From the NCBI RefSeq assembly GCF_007993795.1, contig NZ_CP042476.1:2604001-2668000 (forward strand): DNA of 64,000 nt. The letters run 5' to 3'. Shown in pieces: positions 1-8,303 of the stretch; the stretch's first letter is position 1; the number at the start of each line of letters is the position of its first letter. Source of the stretch: Antarcticibacterium arcticum. Its GTDB lineage: Bacteria > Bacteroidota > Bacteroidia > Flavobacteriales > Flavobacteriaceae. The notes beneath the pieces were generated by a model, which had not been told where the DNA came from, did not search any database, and saw only the letters and a list, made by a program, of their open reading frames with translations. Made by a program: the position numbers and the translations under genes.

Positions 1-993
1 GACCAGAAGTGCCAGAGCACTTGCATAGATAACCGCCCTGTTGATACTTTTTCTTACCCGCTGCCAGTTTTGTGCTCCGTAGTTAAATCCCGCTATTGGC
101 AAGAATCCCTGGGTCATTCCAAAAACAGGGAAAAGAGCGAACATAAGCATTCTTCCAATTATCGCATATACGGTAACCGAATCTTCTCCTCCCAGGTCAA
201 AAAGGATATTATTCATCAATAAATAAGTAATACTTACAACAGCCTGACGTGCAAGTGTTACAAATCCCAGGGATGATATTTCCTTTAAAATTGGCCATTT
301 AAATTCAAAATGTCCCAGGTTAATAGAGAGCTCAGATCTTGTGAGAAAGAACCACAACACATAGGAGAAGGAAAAAATGAAAGAAATGGTAGTGGCCCAG
401 GCCGCACCCTGTATTCCCATGTCCATTACATTTATGAACAAATAATCCAGAAAAAGGTTAGTCACTGAAGGAATAATCATTGCCACCATGGCAAATTTGG
501 GTTTCCCCTCTGCCCTTATTACAGTATTTCCCATCATAGAAAGTGCGAGAAAGGGCACACCGTATAAAACAATCGTGTAGTAGATCTTTGCAGGATCAAA
601 AATATCCCCCTTGCCTCCAAATGTTGGGATTAGGGAATCTACATAGATTAACCCCAGGGTTACCATGGTAACGGTGAGAAGAATGGTAAGGGTGATCTGA
701 TTACCAAAAGTCCTGCGGGCCTTTTCTTTATCATCTCCCCCCAGAGCCCTTGAAATAACTGAAGATCCTCCAATTCCTATTGCCATTCCCAGGGCGGCAA
801 TAAAAAAAGAAATAGGCAAAACAACATTAATTGCCGCAATGGCAATGGAGCCAATCCAGTTACCCACAAAAATAGTGTCCACTAAAATATTCAGGGACAT
901 TACCAGAATCCCAATAGACGCAGGAACAGCCTGTTTTATAAGTAGTTTCCCAACAGGTTCGCTTCCTAAAGCTGCAGCGTCAAGCCGGGCCAT
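1..993 (-). CDS. MATE family efflux transporter (3' end outside window)
   Basis: Multidrug and toxic-compound extrusion transporter of the inner membrane, which exports substrates in exchange for Na+ or H+. Only the N-terminal 331 codons are visible; the family usually runs to about 450 residues. The frame is open to base 1. The protein begins MARLDAAALGSEPVGK and then shows a run of hydrophobic helices; near the window edge the motif GFNYGAQNW is typical of the seventh MATE helix region. The start ATG shares one base with the hemH stop (TAATG), so the two are translationally coupled and probably co-transcribed. Substrate unknown; coupling to hemH makes porphyrin or heme-intermediate export an inference only. 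Confidence 0.9.
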   Translation of the reverse strand, partial: MARLDAAALGSEPVGKLLIKQAVPASIGILVMSLNILVDTIFVGNWIGSIAIAAINVVLPISFFIAALGMAIGIGGSSVISRALGGDDKEKARRTFGNQITLTILLTVTMVTLGLIYVDSLIPTFGGKGDIFDPAKIYYTIVLYGVPFLALSMMGNTVIRAEGKPKFAMVAMIIPSVTNLFLDYLFINVMDMGIQGAAWATTISFIFSFSYVLWFFLTRSELSINLGHFEFKWPILKEISSLGFVTLARQAVVSITYLLMNNILFDLGGEDSVTVYAIIGRMLMFALFPVFGMTQGFLPIAGFNYGAQNWQRVRKSINRAVIYASALALLV

Positions 994-2027
994 TATGCCT
1001 CAACCGGGTTTGAATGTGCCCACTCATCAATCCATCTGGAAAGCACTTTTACCCAGTCATCCCTGTCATTTAAACAAGGGACTACAGTAAAATCCTTACC
1101 GCCCACTTCGTGAAAGATCTCCTCTCCTTCCATTGCTATTTCCTCAAGGGTTTCGAGGCAGTCGCTCACAAAGGCAGGGGTGACAATGGCAAGTTTTTTC
1201 ATTCCCTGTTTTCCAAACCGTTCAATTGTACGGTCTGTGTAGGGTTGCAACCAGGGATCGAAACCAAGACGGGATTGGAAGGATACGCTATAGGTATTTT
1301 CTTTGAGATCCAGATATTCGGCCACCAACCTGGTAGTTTCAAAACATTGGTGCCTGTAGCAGAACTGATGCGCCGGCGAAGGTGTTACACAACACGACCC
1401 GTCAATCTTACAATGGGATTTGGTGATATCGCTTTTTCTAATATGTCTTTCAGGTACCCCGTGGTATGAAAAAAGCAGGTGTTGAAAATCAACGCCTTTA
1501 AGTCTTTCTGAAATACTTGTAGCCAGAGTCCTTATATAATCCGGGTGATTGTAAAATGCAGGAACTGATGTGAAGGTCATTTCAGGGAAAAACTCCTTCC
1601 GAAGCTCTTCAGCAAGCACCAGAATAGTTTCAGTGGTTGCCATTGCAAACTGGGGGTAAAGCGGAAATATCAATACCTCATCTACACCCATATCCTGCAG
1701 CTGCTGAAGTCCCGATTTTATATTGGGTTTCCCGTAACGCATGGCCAAAACTATGGGAATGGAAGTATGCTCATCAATCTTGTCACGCAGTCTTTCAGAA
1801 AGCACGATCAAGGGCGACCCCTCTTCCCACCATATTTTTTGATAAGCTTCAGCCGATTTTTTGGGGCGGGTATTTAATATGATCCCTTTTACCAAAATAT
1901 TACGGGCCCAAAGAGGTACATCTATTACCCTCTCATCCATTAAAAACTCCCCTAAATATCTTTTTACATCCCTGGGGTCGGTACTATCCGGTGACCCAAG
2001 GTTTACTAAAAGTACACCTTTACTCAT
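993..2027 (-). CDS. hemH: Ferrochelatase
   Basis: Inserts Fe2+ into protoporphyrin IX, the last step of protoheme synthesis. It is 344 residues, the normal bacterial length. The N-terminus GVLLVNLGSPDS is the family signature; the catalytic His is H189 in FSYHGVPERH, and the conserved acid lies in the SDCLETLEE stretch near residue 292. A Cys-rich segment (C206, C212, C213, C223, C228) sits directly after the active-site His loop; Cys clusters in bacterial ferrochelatases are known to carry [2Fe-2S] centres in some species, but whether this one does is not shown. It is coupled to the downstream MATE gene and lies on the opposite strand to the hemA operon. Confidence 0.97.
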   Translation of the reverse strand: MSKGVLLVNLGSPDSTDPRDVKRYLGEFLMDERVIDVPLWARNILVKGIILNTRPKKSAEAYQKIWWEEGSPLIVLSERLRDKIDEHTSIPIVLAMRYGKPNIKSGLQQLQDMGVDEVLIFPLYPQFAMATTETILVLAEELRKEFFPEMTFTSVPAFYNHPDYIRTLATSISERLKGVDFQHLLFSYHGVPERHIRKSDITKSHCKIDGSCCVTPSPAHQFCYRHQCFETTRLVAEYLDLKENTYSVSFQSRLGFDPWLQPYTDRTIERFGKQGMKKLAIVTPAFVSDCLETLEEIAMEGEEIFHEVGGKDFTVVPCLNDRDDWVKVLSRWIDEWAHSNPVEA

Positions 2028-2046
2028 CTTTTTTCTTTTTCCTCAA

Positions 2047-2081
2047 CAAAAATAGCATTAATTGAATTGCGCTTTTTCAAA
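2047..2081 (-). promoter_or_regulatory. Putative hemH promoter (Bacteroidota type)
   Basis: On the minus strand TATTTTTG (2054 to 2047) fits the -7 consensus TAnnTTTG and ends about 20 bases before the hemH start. A TTTG at 2081-2078 lies 23 bases upstream, slightly far for the -33 element. Motif match only. Confidence 0.4.
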
Positions 2082-2115
2082 TATGCATTATTCCTTCCTA
2101 TACTTAAATAATCAA

Positions 2116-2850
2116 TTACTTCTTACGGTCTCCGGCATTTAGCGCAAATAAAATGCATTGCAATAAATGTTCAACAAAAAGAGGCTCTTCATAGGATGTA
2201 ATTTCATGGCCTCCCCCGGTATAAACTGAAATTCCACCCCCATCCAGTTCCCTGTACCAGGCTATGGGATGGTTAAGCCCCATATTTCCACCCTCATAGG
2301 AATCTTCCCTTAGGTTTAACAGGATACGTATTTCCGGATTTATCATTTTGTAGTTATACCATTCATCTGCGCGGTTCCACGCTAAAGGTAAATGGGCCAC
2401 ACTGGGGTGGTTTGGTTGGACTACTTCAATGGTTGCGGGCTGCACTTTAGGGTGGTCTTTAAAGTATGCTCCCACCAGTCTTCCGTACCATTCCCAGTCA
2501 TACTCTGTCTCTGCAGCGGAGTGGATTCCGAAAAAACTTCCTCCGGAATGAATATACTGTTCAAAGGATTCTTGTTGCTCTTTATTGAGCACATCGCCTG
2601 TTGTATTCAGGAAAATTACAAGGTCTAAACTCCTAAGTGCCTCCTTAGTAAAATCTTCACCTTTATTTGTATGCTTAACTTTAAAATTATTTCCTTTTCC
2701 AAGACCTTCAATTGCCTGCAATCCTGCAGGAATAGAATTGTGGATAAAACCTTCGGTTTTGTAAAATACCAGTACTTGCCTGTCCTGTGCCTTCATTGCG
2801 CTGAAAAGAAGCAGGCTTAAAGTAAATATAATTGGTTTAAGGTAGCGCAT
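2116..2850 (-). CDS. Secreted ThuA-like domain protein
   Basis: 244 residues with a clear signal peptide (hydrophobic FTLSLLLFSAMKAQ, cleavage near residue 21), so periplasmic or secreted. The mature part is a single ThuA-like (trehalose utilization, class I glutamine-amidotransferase-fold) domain: VLVFYKTEGFIHNSI at the start, GGSFFGIHSAAETEYDW in the middle, and YTGGGHEITSYEEPLF at the end. Such domains occur in Bacteroidota proteins tied to sugar or glycoside handling, but no catalytic activity is settled. It starts 9 bases after the AraC-type regulator gene, so the two probably form one transcript. A link to heme metabolism is not evident. Confidence 0.85.
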   Translation of the reverse strand: MRYLKPIIFTLSLLLFSAMKAQDRQVLVFYKTEGFIHNSIPAGLQAIEGLGKGNNFKVKHTNKGEDFTKEALRSLDLVIFLNTTGDVLNKEQQESFEQYIHSGGSFFGIHSAAETEYDWEWYGRLVGAYFKDHPKVQPATIEVVQPNHPSVAHLPLAWNRADEWYNYKMINPEIRILLNLREDSYEGGNMGLNHPIAWYRELDGGGISVYTGGGHEITSYEEPLFVEHLLQCILFALNAGDRKK

Positions 2851-2859
2851 GGAAGACGA

Positions 2860-3759
2860 TTAATTAGCTGCAGGAAGAGACATGATATACTTCTTGGGAG
2901 TAGTGCCAAATTTTTTTCTGAAGGATGCAATAAAATGGCTTGCGGTGCTGTAACCCACCTTTAAACCTACCTCATTCACATTGTATTCCCCGCTATCAAG
3001 TAACTTTCTGGCATATTCCATTTTATAATCAAACAGAAAACTATAAACTGAATCACCATAGATTTGTTTAAAACCCTCTTTTAGTTTTTTAAGGCTTAAG
3101 CCTATTTCATCTGATAGTTCCTGTAACGAAGGGGGCTCTGCCATTCTGGAGATCACAATATCCTTGGCCTTTCTTATTTTTAAGATGTTTACCTCATCAC
3201 TTAAAAATGGGCATTGTTCTACATCTGGATCTCCTGCGCGGTTGAATTGCAAACTCAGCAACTCATAGGCCTTGCCTTTAAAATATAAAGATTTTATAGT
3301 AGGCATCAGGTTAAAATTCATCAGCTGGTTTAACACTATCGCCATGGAAGGGGAAATAGTACCGTCCTGGTAATATTTCTTATCCTTGTTCTCCAGGGTA
3401 AGAAAGGGGATAAATTTAGCTTCCTCAGAGAAAAGGGAATGGAATTTCTCTATAGATATGACCAGCGATATGAGCCAGGACTTAGCCTGCAACTCCAGAT
3501 TTAAAGGCAGGTCCTGTTTGGGATTATACAAAAGCAAGGATTTCTCTTCCTCCAGGGGCAATTGATAATTGCCATTATTGAACAAAAATTTGCTTTTACC
3601 CTTTACATTAAAATGAAACTGGATATAGCTGCTGCTAATTCCACGGCTTATTAATTGAGGGGTATCAGCTTCATTCTGAAATTTTAAAATATAAAATCCA
3701 TCCTCAATTTTTGTTTGATCAATAAACCCTCCAGCGATATTTTCTTCTACCAATTCCAT
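2860..3759 (-). CDS. AraC family transcriptional regulator (PchR-like)
   Basis: 299 residues. The N-terminal half is a sensor region without a recognised ligand motif; the C-terminal ~100 residues hold the two helix-turn-helix motifs of the AraC family (SLQELSDEIGLSLKKLKEGF, then VNEVGLKVGYSTASHFIASF and the FGTTPKKY ending). The KLKEGFKQIYGDSVYSFLFD segment resembles PchR-type regulators, which in other bacteria control siderophore or iron uptake genes. It is divergent from hemA with a 199-base shared upstream region, so control of the heme operon by this protein is a reasonable inference, not shown. It is followed 9 bases later by the ThuA-like gene. Confidence 0.9.
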   Translation of the reverse strand: MELVEENIAGGFIDQTKIEDGFYILKFQNEADTPQLISRGISSSYIQFHFNVKGKSKFLFNNGNYQLPLEEEKSLLLYNPKQDLPLNLELQAKSWLISLVISIEKFHSLFSEEAKFIPFLTLENKDKKYYQDGTISPSMAIVLNQLMNFNLMPTIKSLYFKGKAYELLSLQFNRAGDPDVEQCPFLSDEVNILKIRKAKDIVISRMAEPPSLQELSDEIGLSLKKLKEGFKQIYGDSVYSFLFDYKMEYARKLLDSGEYNVNEVGLKVGYSTASHFIASFRKKFGTTPKKYIMSLPAAN

Positions 3760-3823
3760 AGGAAATTCCGGCTTTTATTTAGAAGCAGTCTAAATTAATT
3801 CAATACGAGCGCTTCATATACAA

Positions 3824-3831
3824 CAAAAGTA
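3824..3831 (-). promoter_or_regulatory. Putative -7 element for the AraC-type regulator gene
   Basis: The minus strand reads TACTTTTG here, a full TAnnTTTG match, 64 bases upstream of the regulator start. No well-spaced -33 TTG was found. It is the same octamer as the putative hemA -7 element on the other strand. Confidence 0.4.
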
Positions 3832-3904
3832 GCCATTTTTACAAAGAAAATTCGAGATTGTATGATTAATATCAGGAAACGACACATTTAGTACTTTGAG
3901 CGTT

Positions 3905-3918
3905 ATATTTTAAAATAT
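3905..3918. promoter_or_regulatory. 14-bp perfect palindrome in the hemA/araC intergenic region
   Basis: ATATTTTAAAATAT is a perfect palindrome 8 bases upstream of the putative hemA -7 element, inside its spacer region. Possible operator; AT-rich sequence means chance is also possible. Confidence 0.3.
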
Positions 3919-3926
3919 CATTATCA

Positions 3927-3934
3927 TACTTTTG
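3927..3934 (+). promoter_or_regulatory. Putative hemA -7 promoter element
   Basis: TACTTTTG matches TAnnTTTG. Transcription would start near 3938-3941, which lies after an in-frame TTG at 3932 and before the ATG at 3959; this is the reason for choosing the ATG as the hemA start. Confidence 0.5.
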
Positions 3935-3958
3935 TCCACAGATTACCCAAACAGGTTC

Positions 3959-5215
3959 ATGGAAAATTATAATATCTCCAGAGGAAAACATTTCTATACA
4001 ATTGGCCTTAGCTATAAAAAAGCTGATGCTGCTATACGCGGTCACTTTAGTTTAACTGAAGATGGCAAGAAAAACCTTTTAAACCAGGCAAGAGAAGAAG
4101 GCATAGATGGCCTTTTGGTAACTTCTACCTGTAACAGAACCGAACTTTTTGGATTTGCACAGCATCCCTTTCAACTTATCAAATTACTTTGCGAGCATAC
4201 CCACGGTACGGTTGAAGAATTTGAAAAGGTAGCCTATGTTTATAAGAACAAGGAGGCGATCTCCCATTTATTCAGGGTAGGTACAGGTCTTGACAGCCAG
4301 ATCCTGGGGGATTTTGAGATCATTAGTCAGTTAAAAAGAGGTTTTGTACTCGCCAAACAAGCCGGGGTAGCCAACCCTTTCATGGAACGCCTTGTAAATG
4401 CAGTTATCCAGGCAAGCAAACGTATTAAGAATGAAACCCAGATCTCTTCTGGTGCTACATCTGTTAGTTTTGCCTCTGTTCAATATATATTAAGAGAAGT
4501 AGAAGATGTTACCAACAAGAACATTCTTCTCTTCGGGACAGGGAAAATAGGCCGTAATACCTGTGAAAACCTTATCAAGCATACCAAGAACACTCATATA
4601 ACCCTTATAAACCGCACCAAGGACAAAGCCGAAAAGATTGCGGGAAAATTCAATTTAAGGGTGAAGGATTATGCCGACCTGCAATCTGAGATACGGGAAA
4701 CCGATATACTTATTGTGGCAACCGGTGCTCAAAATCCTACCATTAATAAAGAATTGATCTATTCTAAACGTAATCTTCTCATCCTGGATCTTTCTATTCC
4801 AAAGAATGTGGCAGATGATGTGGCTGAAATGGATAATGTGAAATTACTGCATTTGGATCAACTGGCTCAAATGACAGATGAAACTCTGGAAAGAAGGAAG
4901 CAATTTATTCCAAAGGCACTTGAGATCATTGCCGAAGTTGAAGGAGAGTTCAATAAGTGGCTGGAAACCCGCAAATTTGCTCCTACCATCAAAGCCCTGA
5001 AAAAGAAGCTCAAGACCATGAAGGACAATGAAATTGATTTTCAACGTCGCAAGATCGCAAATTTTAATGATGAGCAGGCAGAGATCGTGAGCAACAGGAT
5101 CATTCAAAAAATTATGAATCATTTTGCCAATCACCTTAAAGATGATTCCAATACTACAGATGAAAGCCTGGAACTTATCCAACGGGTCTTTCAACTGGAA
5201 GATACCTACAAATGA
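3959..5215 (+). CDS. hemA: Glutamyl-tRNA reductase
   Basis: Reduces glutamyl-tRNA(Glu) to glutamate-1-semialdehyde with NADPH, the entry step of the C5 tetrapyrrole pathway. 418 residues from the ATG at 3959; an in-frame TTG at 3932 overlaps the promoter and is rejected. The nucleophilic Cys is C58 in TSTCNRTE; the NADPH-binding domain carries LLFGTGKIGRNTCENL; the helical dimerisation domain closes the protein. It is the first gene of hemA-hemC-hemD-hemE-DUF6973-hemF, with a 4-base overlap into hemC. The presence of HemA shows the organism makes ALA from glutamate and not from glycine; the partner aminomutase HemL is not in the window. Confidence 0.97.
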   Translation: MENYNISRGKHFYTIGLSYKKADAAIRGHFSLTEDGKKNLLNQAREEGIDGLLVTSTCNRTELFGFAQHPFQLIKLLCEHTHGTVEEFEKVAYVYKNKEAISHLFRVGTGLDSQILGDFEIISQLKRGFVLAKQAGVANPFMERLVNAVIQASKRIKNETQISSGATSVSFASVQYILREVEDVTNKNILLFGTGKIGRNTCENLIKHTKNTHITLINRTKDKAEKIAGKFNLRVKDYADLQSEIRETDILIVATGAQNPTINKELIYSKRNLLILDLSIPKNVADDVAEMDNVKLLHLDQLAQMTDETLERRKQFIPKALEIIAEVEGEFNKWLETRKFAPTIKALKKKLKTMKDNEIDFQRRKIANFNDEQAEIVSNRIIQKIMNHFANHLKDDSNTTDESLELIQRVFQLEDTYK

Positions 5216-6123
5216 CAAAAACAATAAGAATTGGGACGCGCGATAGTGAATTGGCACTATGGCAGGCAAATACTGTAAAGGCTGCCCTGGAAAATCTGGG
5301 TCATACCGCGGTGCTGGTTCCGGTTAAATCTGAAGGTGATCTCAATCTTGACCAACCCCTCTATGAAATGGGAATAACAGGGATTTTCACAAAAACCCTG
5401 GATATTGCTATGATCACGGGGAAAATAGATATAGCGGTGCATTCCATGAAGGATGTTCCCACCGCCCTTCCAAAAGGAATAGTTGAAGCTGCAATATTAA
5501 AAAGAGCAAATTCTGCCGATATTTTACTTCACAAGGGCCTGGACTTTCTTAAAGGTGATGGAACAATTGCCACCGGAAGCCTTAGAAGAAAAGCGCAATG
5601 GCTGCATAAATACCCTCACCATAAAGTGGTTGACCTTCGCGGGAATGTTAACACGCGATTAAAAAAACTGGAAAGCAGTGACTGGGGTGGGGCAATTTTT
5701 GCCGCTGCCGGCCTGGAACGCATAAATCTCACGCCAAGTAATCATTTATCTCTTGATTGGATGATCCCGGCTCCTGCACAGGGAGCTATGCTGGTGGTAG
5801 CCATGAAAAATGATCCTTATTGTTTGGAGGCATTATCGCCCCTAAATCATGTGGAAACCGAAACCTGTGTTCACGTTGAAAGAGAATTTCTGCGCGTTCT
5901 TGAAGGTGGTTGTACCGCCCCAATAGGCGCACTTGCCATTGTAAAGGAAAAAACCTTGCATTTCAAAGGTGCATTGTTTAGTTTGGACGGGCGGCAAAAC
6001 GTTCAGGTTGAAAAAACGGTTTCTTTGGAAAATACGCACAATTTTGGAAGAGATTGGGCCCTGGAAATTTTGAATAATGGCGGGGAAGATCTAATGAAAG
6101 AGATTAAGCAGGTTTTAAATTGA
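5212..6123 (+). CDS. hemC: Hydroxymethylbilane synthase (porphobilinogen deaminase)
   Basis: Polymerises four porphobilinogen units into hydroxymethylbilane. 303 residues, the usual length. The N-terminal signature IRIGTRDSELALWQA, the active-site Asp in VHSMKDVPT, the substrate-binding GSLRRKAQW and the dipyrromethane-cofactor Cys C234 in LEGGCTAPIGA are all present. The ATG overlaps the hemA stop (ATGA), which implies translational coupling. Cytoplasmic. No oddities seen. Confidence 0.97.
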   Translation: MTKTIRIGTRDSELALWQANTVKAALENLGHTAVLVPVKSEGDLNLDQPLYEMGITGIFTKTLDIAMITGKIDIAVHSMKDVPTALPKGIVEAAILKRANSADILLHKGLDFLKGDGTIATGSLRRKAQWLHKYPHHKVVDLRGNVNTRLKKLESSDWGGAIFAAAGLERINLTPSNHLSLDWMIPAPAQGAMLVVAMKNDPYCLEALSPLNHVETETCVHVEREFLRVLEGGCTAPIGALAIVKEKTLHFKGALFSLDGRQNVQVEKTVSLENTHNFGRDWALEILNNGGEDLMKEIKQVLN

Positions 6124-6129
6124 TCTTTC

Positions 6130-6777
6130 ATGCAAACCATACTCTCTACCAAAATGCTTTCTCCGGCTCAAAAAAATCTATTGCTTAATGCCGGTATAGG
6201 ATTAGTAGAGTATAATGCCATTAAAATAGAATCATTAGATTTTAGGTGTGAAGATATTATCCAGAATGCCATAATAACCAGCAGGAATACAGCAAAAGCG
6301 ATCATACGCCGAAATATCCAAATTGATAATGTTTTTTGCGTAGGCGAAAAAACAGCGTCCCTTCTAAATGAAAATGGATACAATCTCCTTGAAACAGCTG
6401 ATTACGGAAAGGAACTTGCTGTAAAATTATTGGAAAACTATCGGGAAAGAGTTTACACATTTTTTTGTGGAGATAAGCGAATGGATGATATACCTTTAAG
6501 TTTAAAGAAAAATAATATTAATTTCAGGGAAATCGAGGTATATAGAACACATCTGGACCCGAAAGCTTTTGATCAGGAATTCGATGGGATTCTTTTCTTT
6601 AGTCCCAGCGCTGTTCAAAGTTATATAATGAAAAATGAAACTTCGAGCTCTGTGGCATTTTGTATTGGAACAACTACTGCCGCAGAAGCCAAAAAGTATA
6701 CAGATAATATAATTATTGCCACCCGGCCAAGTATTGAAAATGTATTGGTTCAGGTGGTTAAAAAATTTAAAGTATGA
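6130..6777 (+). CDS. hemD: Uroporphyrinogen-III synthase
   Basis: Closes hydroxymethylbilane with inversion of ring D to give uroporphyrinogen III. 215 residues; the sequence is poorly conserved, as is normal for HemD, but the two-lobed layout is visible: an N-terminal part with NAIITSRNTAKAIIR and VFCVGEKTASLL, and a C-terminal part with GILFFSPSAVQSYIM and FCIGTTTAAEAKKY (the family's second Gly/Thr loop). Its position between hemC and hemE, 6 bases after hemC and overlapping hemE by 4, supports the call strongly. Confidence 0.93.
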   Translation: MQTILSTKMLSPAQKNLLLNAGIGLVEYNAIKIESLDFRCEDIIQNAIITSRNTAKAIIRRNIQIDNVFCVGEKTASLLNENGYNLLETADYGKELAVKLLENYRERVYTFFCGDKRMDDIPLSLKKNNINFREIEVYRTHLDPKAFDQEFDGILFFSPSAVQSYIMKNETSSSVAFCIGTTTAAEAKKYTDNIIIATRPSIENVLVQVVKKFKV

Positions 6778-7802
6778 TTAATAATGATCTTTTTTTAAAA
6801 GCCCTTAATGGAGAAACGGTAGAACGTCCGCCGGTGTGGATGATGCGTCAGGCAGGTAGATACCTTCCCGATTTTATGAAGTTAAAGGATAAATACGATT
6901 TCTTTACAAGATGCCGTACCCCTGAACTTGCTACTGAAATAACTGTAATGCCAATACGCCAGATTGGACCAGATGCTGCGATTCTTTTCAGCGATATTCT
7001 TGTGGTGCCGCAGGCTATGAACATAGAGGTAGAAATGAAACCGGGATTAGGCCCATGGCTTCCAAATCCCATAAGGACCGGGGCCGATGTTGAAAAAGTG
7101 ATTGTTCCCAATATTGAAGAGACGCTTGGTTATGTGCTCGATGCAGTAAAAATGACCAAAAAAGAACTTAACAACGAAGTGCCTTTAATAGGATTTGCCG
7201 GTTCCCCGTGGACCATCCTTTGTTATGCTGTACAAGGGCAGGGTTCCAAGAATTTTGATATCGCAAAAAAATTCTGTTTTACAAATCCTGTAGCAGCGCA
7301 TGCTTTATTACAAAAGATCACAGATACCACTATTGCCTATCTGAAAGCAAAAGTTGCTGCCGGGGTAGATGCGATACAGATCTTTGATTCCTGGGGAGGT
7401 ATGCTTTCCCCTACAGATTATCCCATCTTTTCCTTCAACTACATTCAGCAAATCGTAGATGCCCTTAAGGATGAGATCCCGGTAATTGTATTTGGAAAAG
7501 GATGCTGGTTTGCATTAAATGATATGGCACGGTCCGGCGCCTCTGCTTTGGGAGTAGACTGGACATGTTCTCCCAGAAATGCTAGGTACTTAAGCGGTGG
7601 GGAAATAACCCTGCAGGGAAATTTTGATCCTGCCCGGCTTTATTCACCTCCTGCAGAAATAAAGAAGATGGTGCATCAAATGATAGATGAATTTGGAAAA
7701 GACCGCTATATTGTTAATCTGGGCCACGGAATTTTACCTGATATTCCTGTTGAAAATGCCAAAGCCTTTATAGAAGCGGTTAAAGAATACAGACCACGCT
7801 AG
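6774..7802 (+). CDS. hemE: Uroporphyrinogen decarboxylase
   Basis: Removes four acetate carboxyls from uroporphyrinogen III to give coproporphyrinogen III, without a cofactor. 342 residues. The family signature PVWMMRQAGRYLPDF lies at residues ~21-35 and carries the substrate-binding Arg residues; the second conserved block GFAGSPWTILCY and the His near the end (VNLGHGILPD) are intact. The start ATG overlaps the hemD stop by 4 bases. Soluble cytoplasmic enzyme. Confidence 0.97.
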   Translation: MINNDLFLKALNGETVERPPVWMMRQAGRYLPDFMKLKDKYDFFTRCRTPELATEITVMPIRQIGPDAAILFSDILVVPQAMNIEVEMKPGLGPWLPNPIRTGADVEKVIVPNIEETLGYVLDAVKMTKKELNNEVPLIGFAGSPWTILCYAVQGQGSKNFDIAKKFCFTNPVAAHALLQKITDTTIAYLKAKVAAGVDAIQIFDSWGGMLSPTDYPIFSFNYIQQIVDALKDEIPVIVFGKGCWFALNDMARSGASALGVDWTCSPRNARYLSGGEITLQGNFDPARLYSPPAEIKKMVHQMIDEFGKDRYIVNLGHGILPDIPVENAKAFIEAVKEYRPR

Positions 7803-7805
7803 ATA

Positions 7806-8300
7806 ATGAAATTTTTTGGGGTTATAAAAAATTTGAAATTCCGTGAAATAGTTAGTTTAACCGGAATATTCATTTTCTCACCCCAATATTTTTTGCCAAC
7901 GCTGAGGGCAACAAAAAACACCCTCAAAAATTGCAATGTGCGTTACGGGGAATTGCACCATTCCAACGACCTCACGAACGCATACAGGCATGCGCTTTGG
8001 AATTTATTGATCTGCGAGGAATGCTTTAAGGTTACCGGAAATGTGGAAAAAACAATTAACTGGGCCCGAAAGATTACAGATCTCCATGAAGAACTGTCCC
8101 CCAATTTGCCGTTGGAGAAAGCAATGGATTTGCATAATAACCGGATTGGAAGGGAAATATTTAAAGATAGCTTTTACGATAAAAGGAATTCCGGGGAGTT
8201 ATTAGATCAAAAAATGAGAGAAGCTGTAAAGATAGATCACATATCACAGCTGCAAAACAGGGAAACCCAACTGATATTTATAGAATCCCGTGAAAAGTAA
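7806..8300 (+). CDS. Conserved DUF6973-like protein in the heme operon
   Basis: 164 residues, no signal peptide. The central part reads like the DUF6973 family: HSNDLTNAYRHALWNLLI, then KITDLHEELSP and KAMDLHNNRIGREIF; the spaced His, Asp and Asn residues look like a conserved helical active or binding site. Family assignment is from recalled pattern, not a search. It starts 3 bases after hemE and ends 3 bases before hemF, so it is embedded in the operon and made together with the enzymes. Its role is unknown; its position suggests a job in late heme synthesis or porphyrin handling, which is inference. Confidence 0.75.
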   Translation: MKFFGVIKNLKFREIVSLTGIFIFSPQYFLPTLRATKNTLKNCNVRYGELHHSNDLTNAYRHALWNLLICEECFKVTGNVEKTINWARKITDLHEELSPNLPLEKAMDLHNNRIGREIFKDSFYDKRNSGELLDQKMREAVKIDHISQLQNRETQLIFIESREK

Positions 8301-8303
8301 GTT

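Noticed and set aside
4844..5269. 141-codon frame antisense to hemA and hemC
   Set aside because: Opposite two well-conserved enzymes; no motif, no promoter, no spacing evidence.
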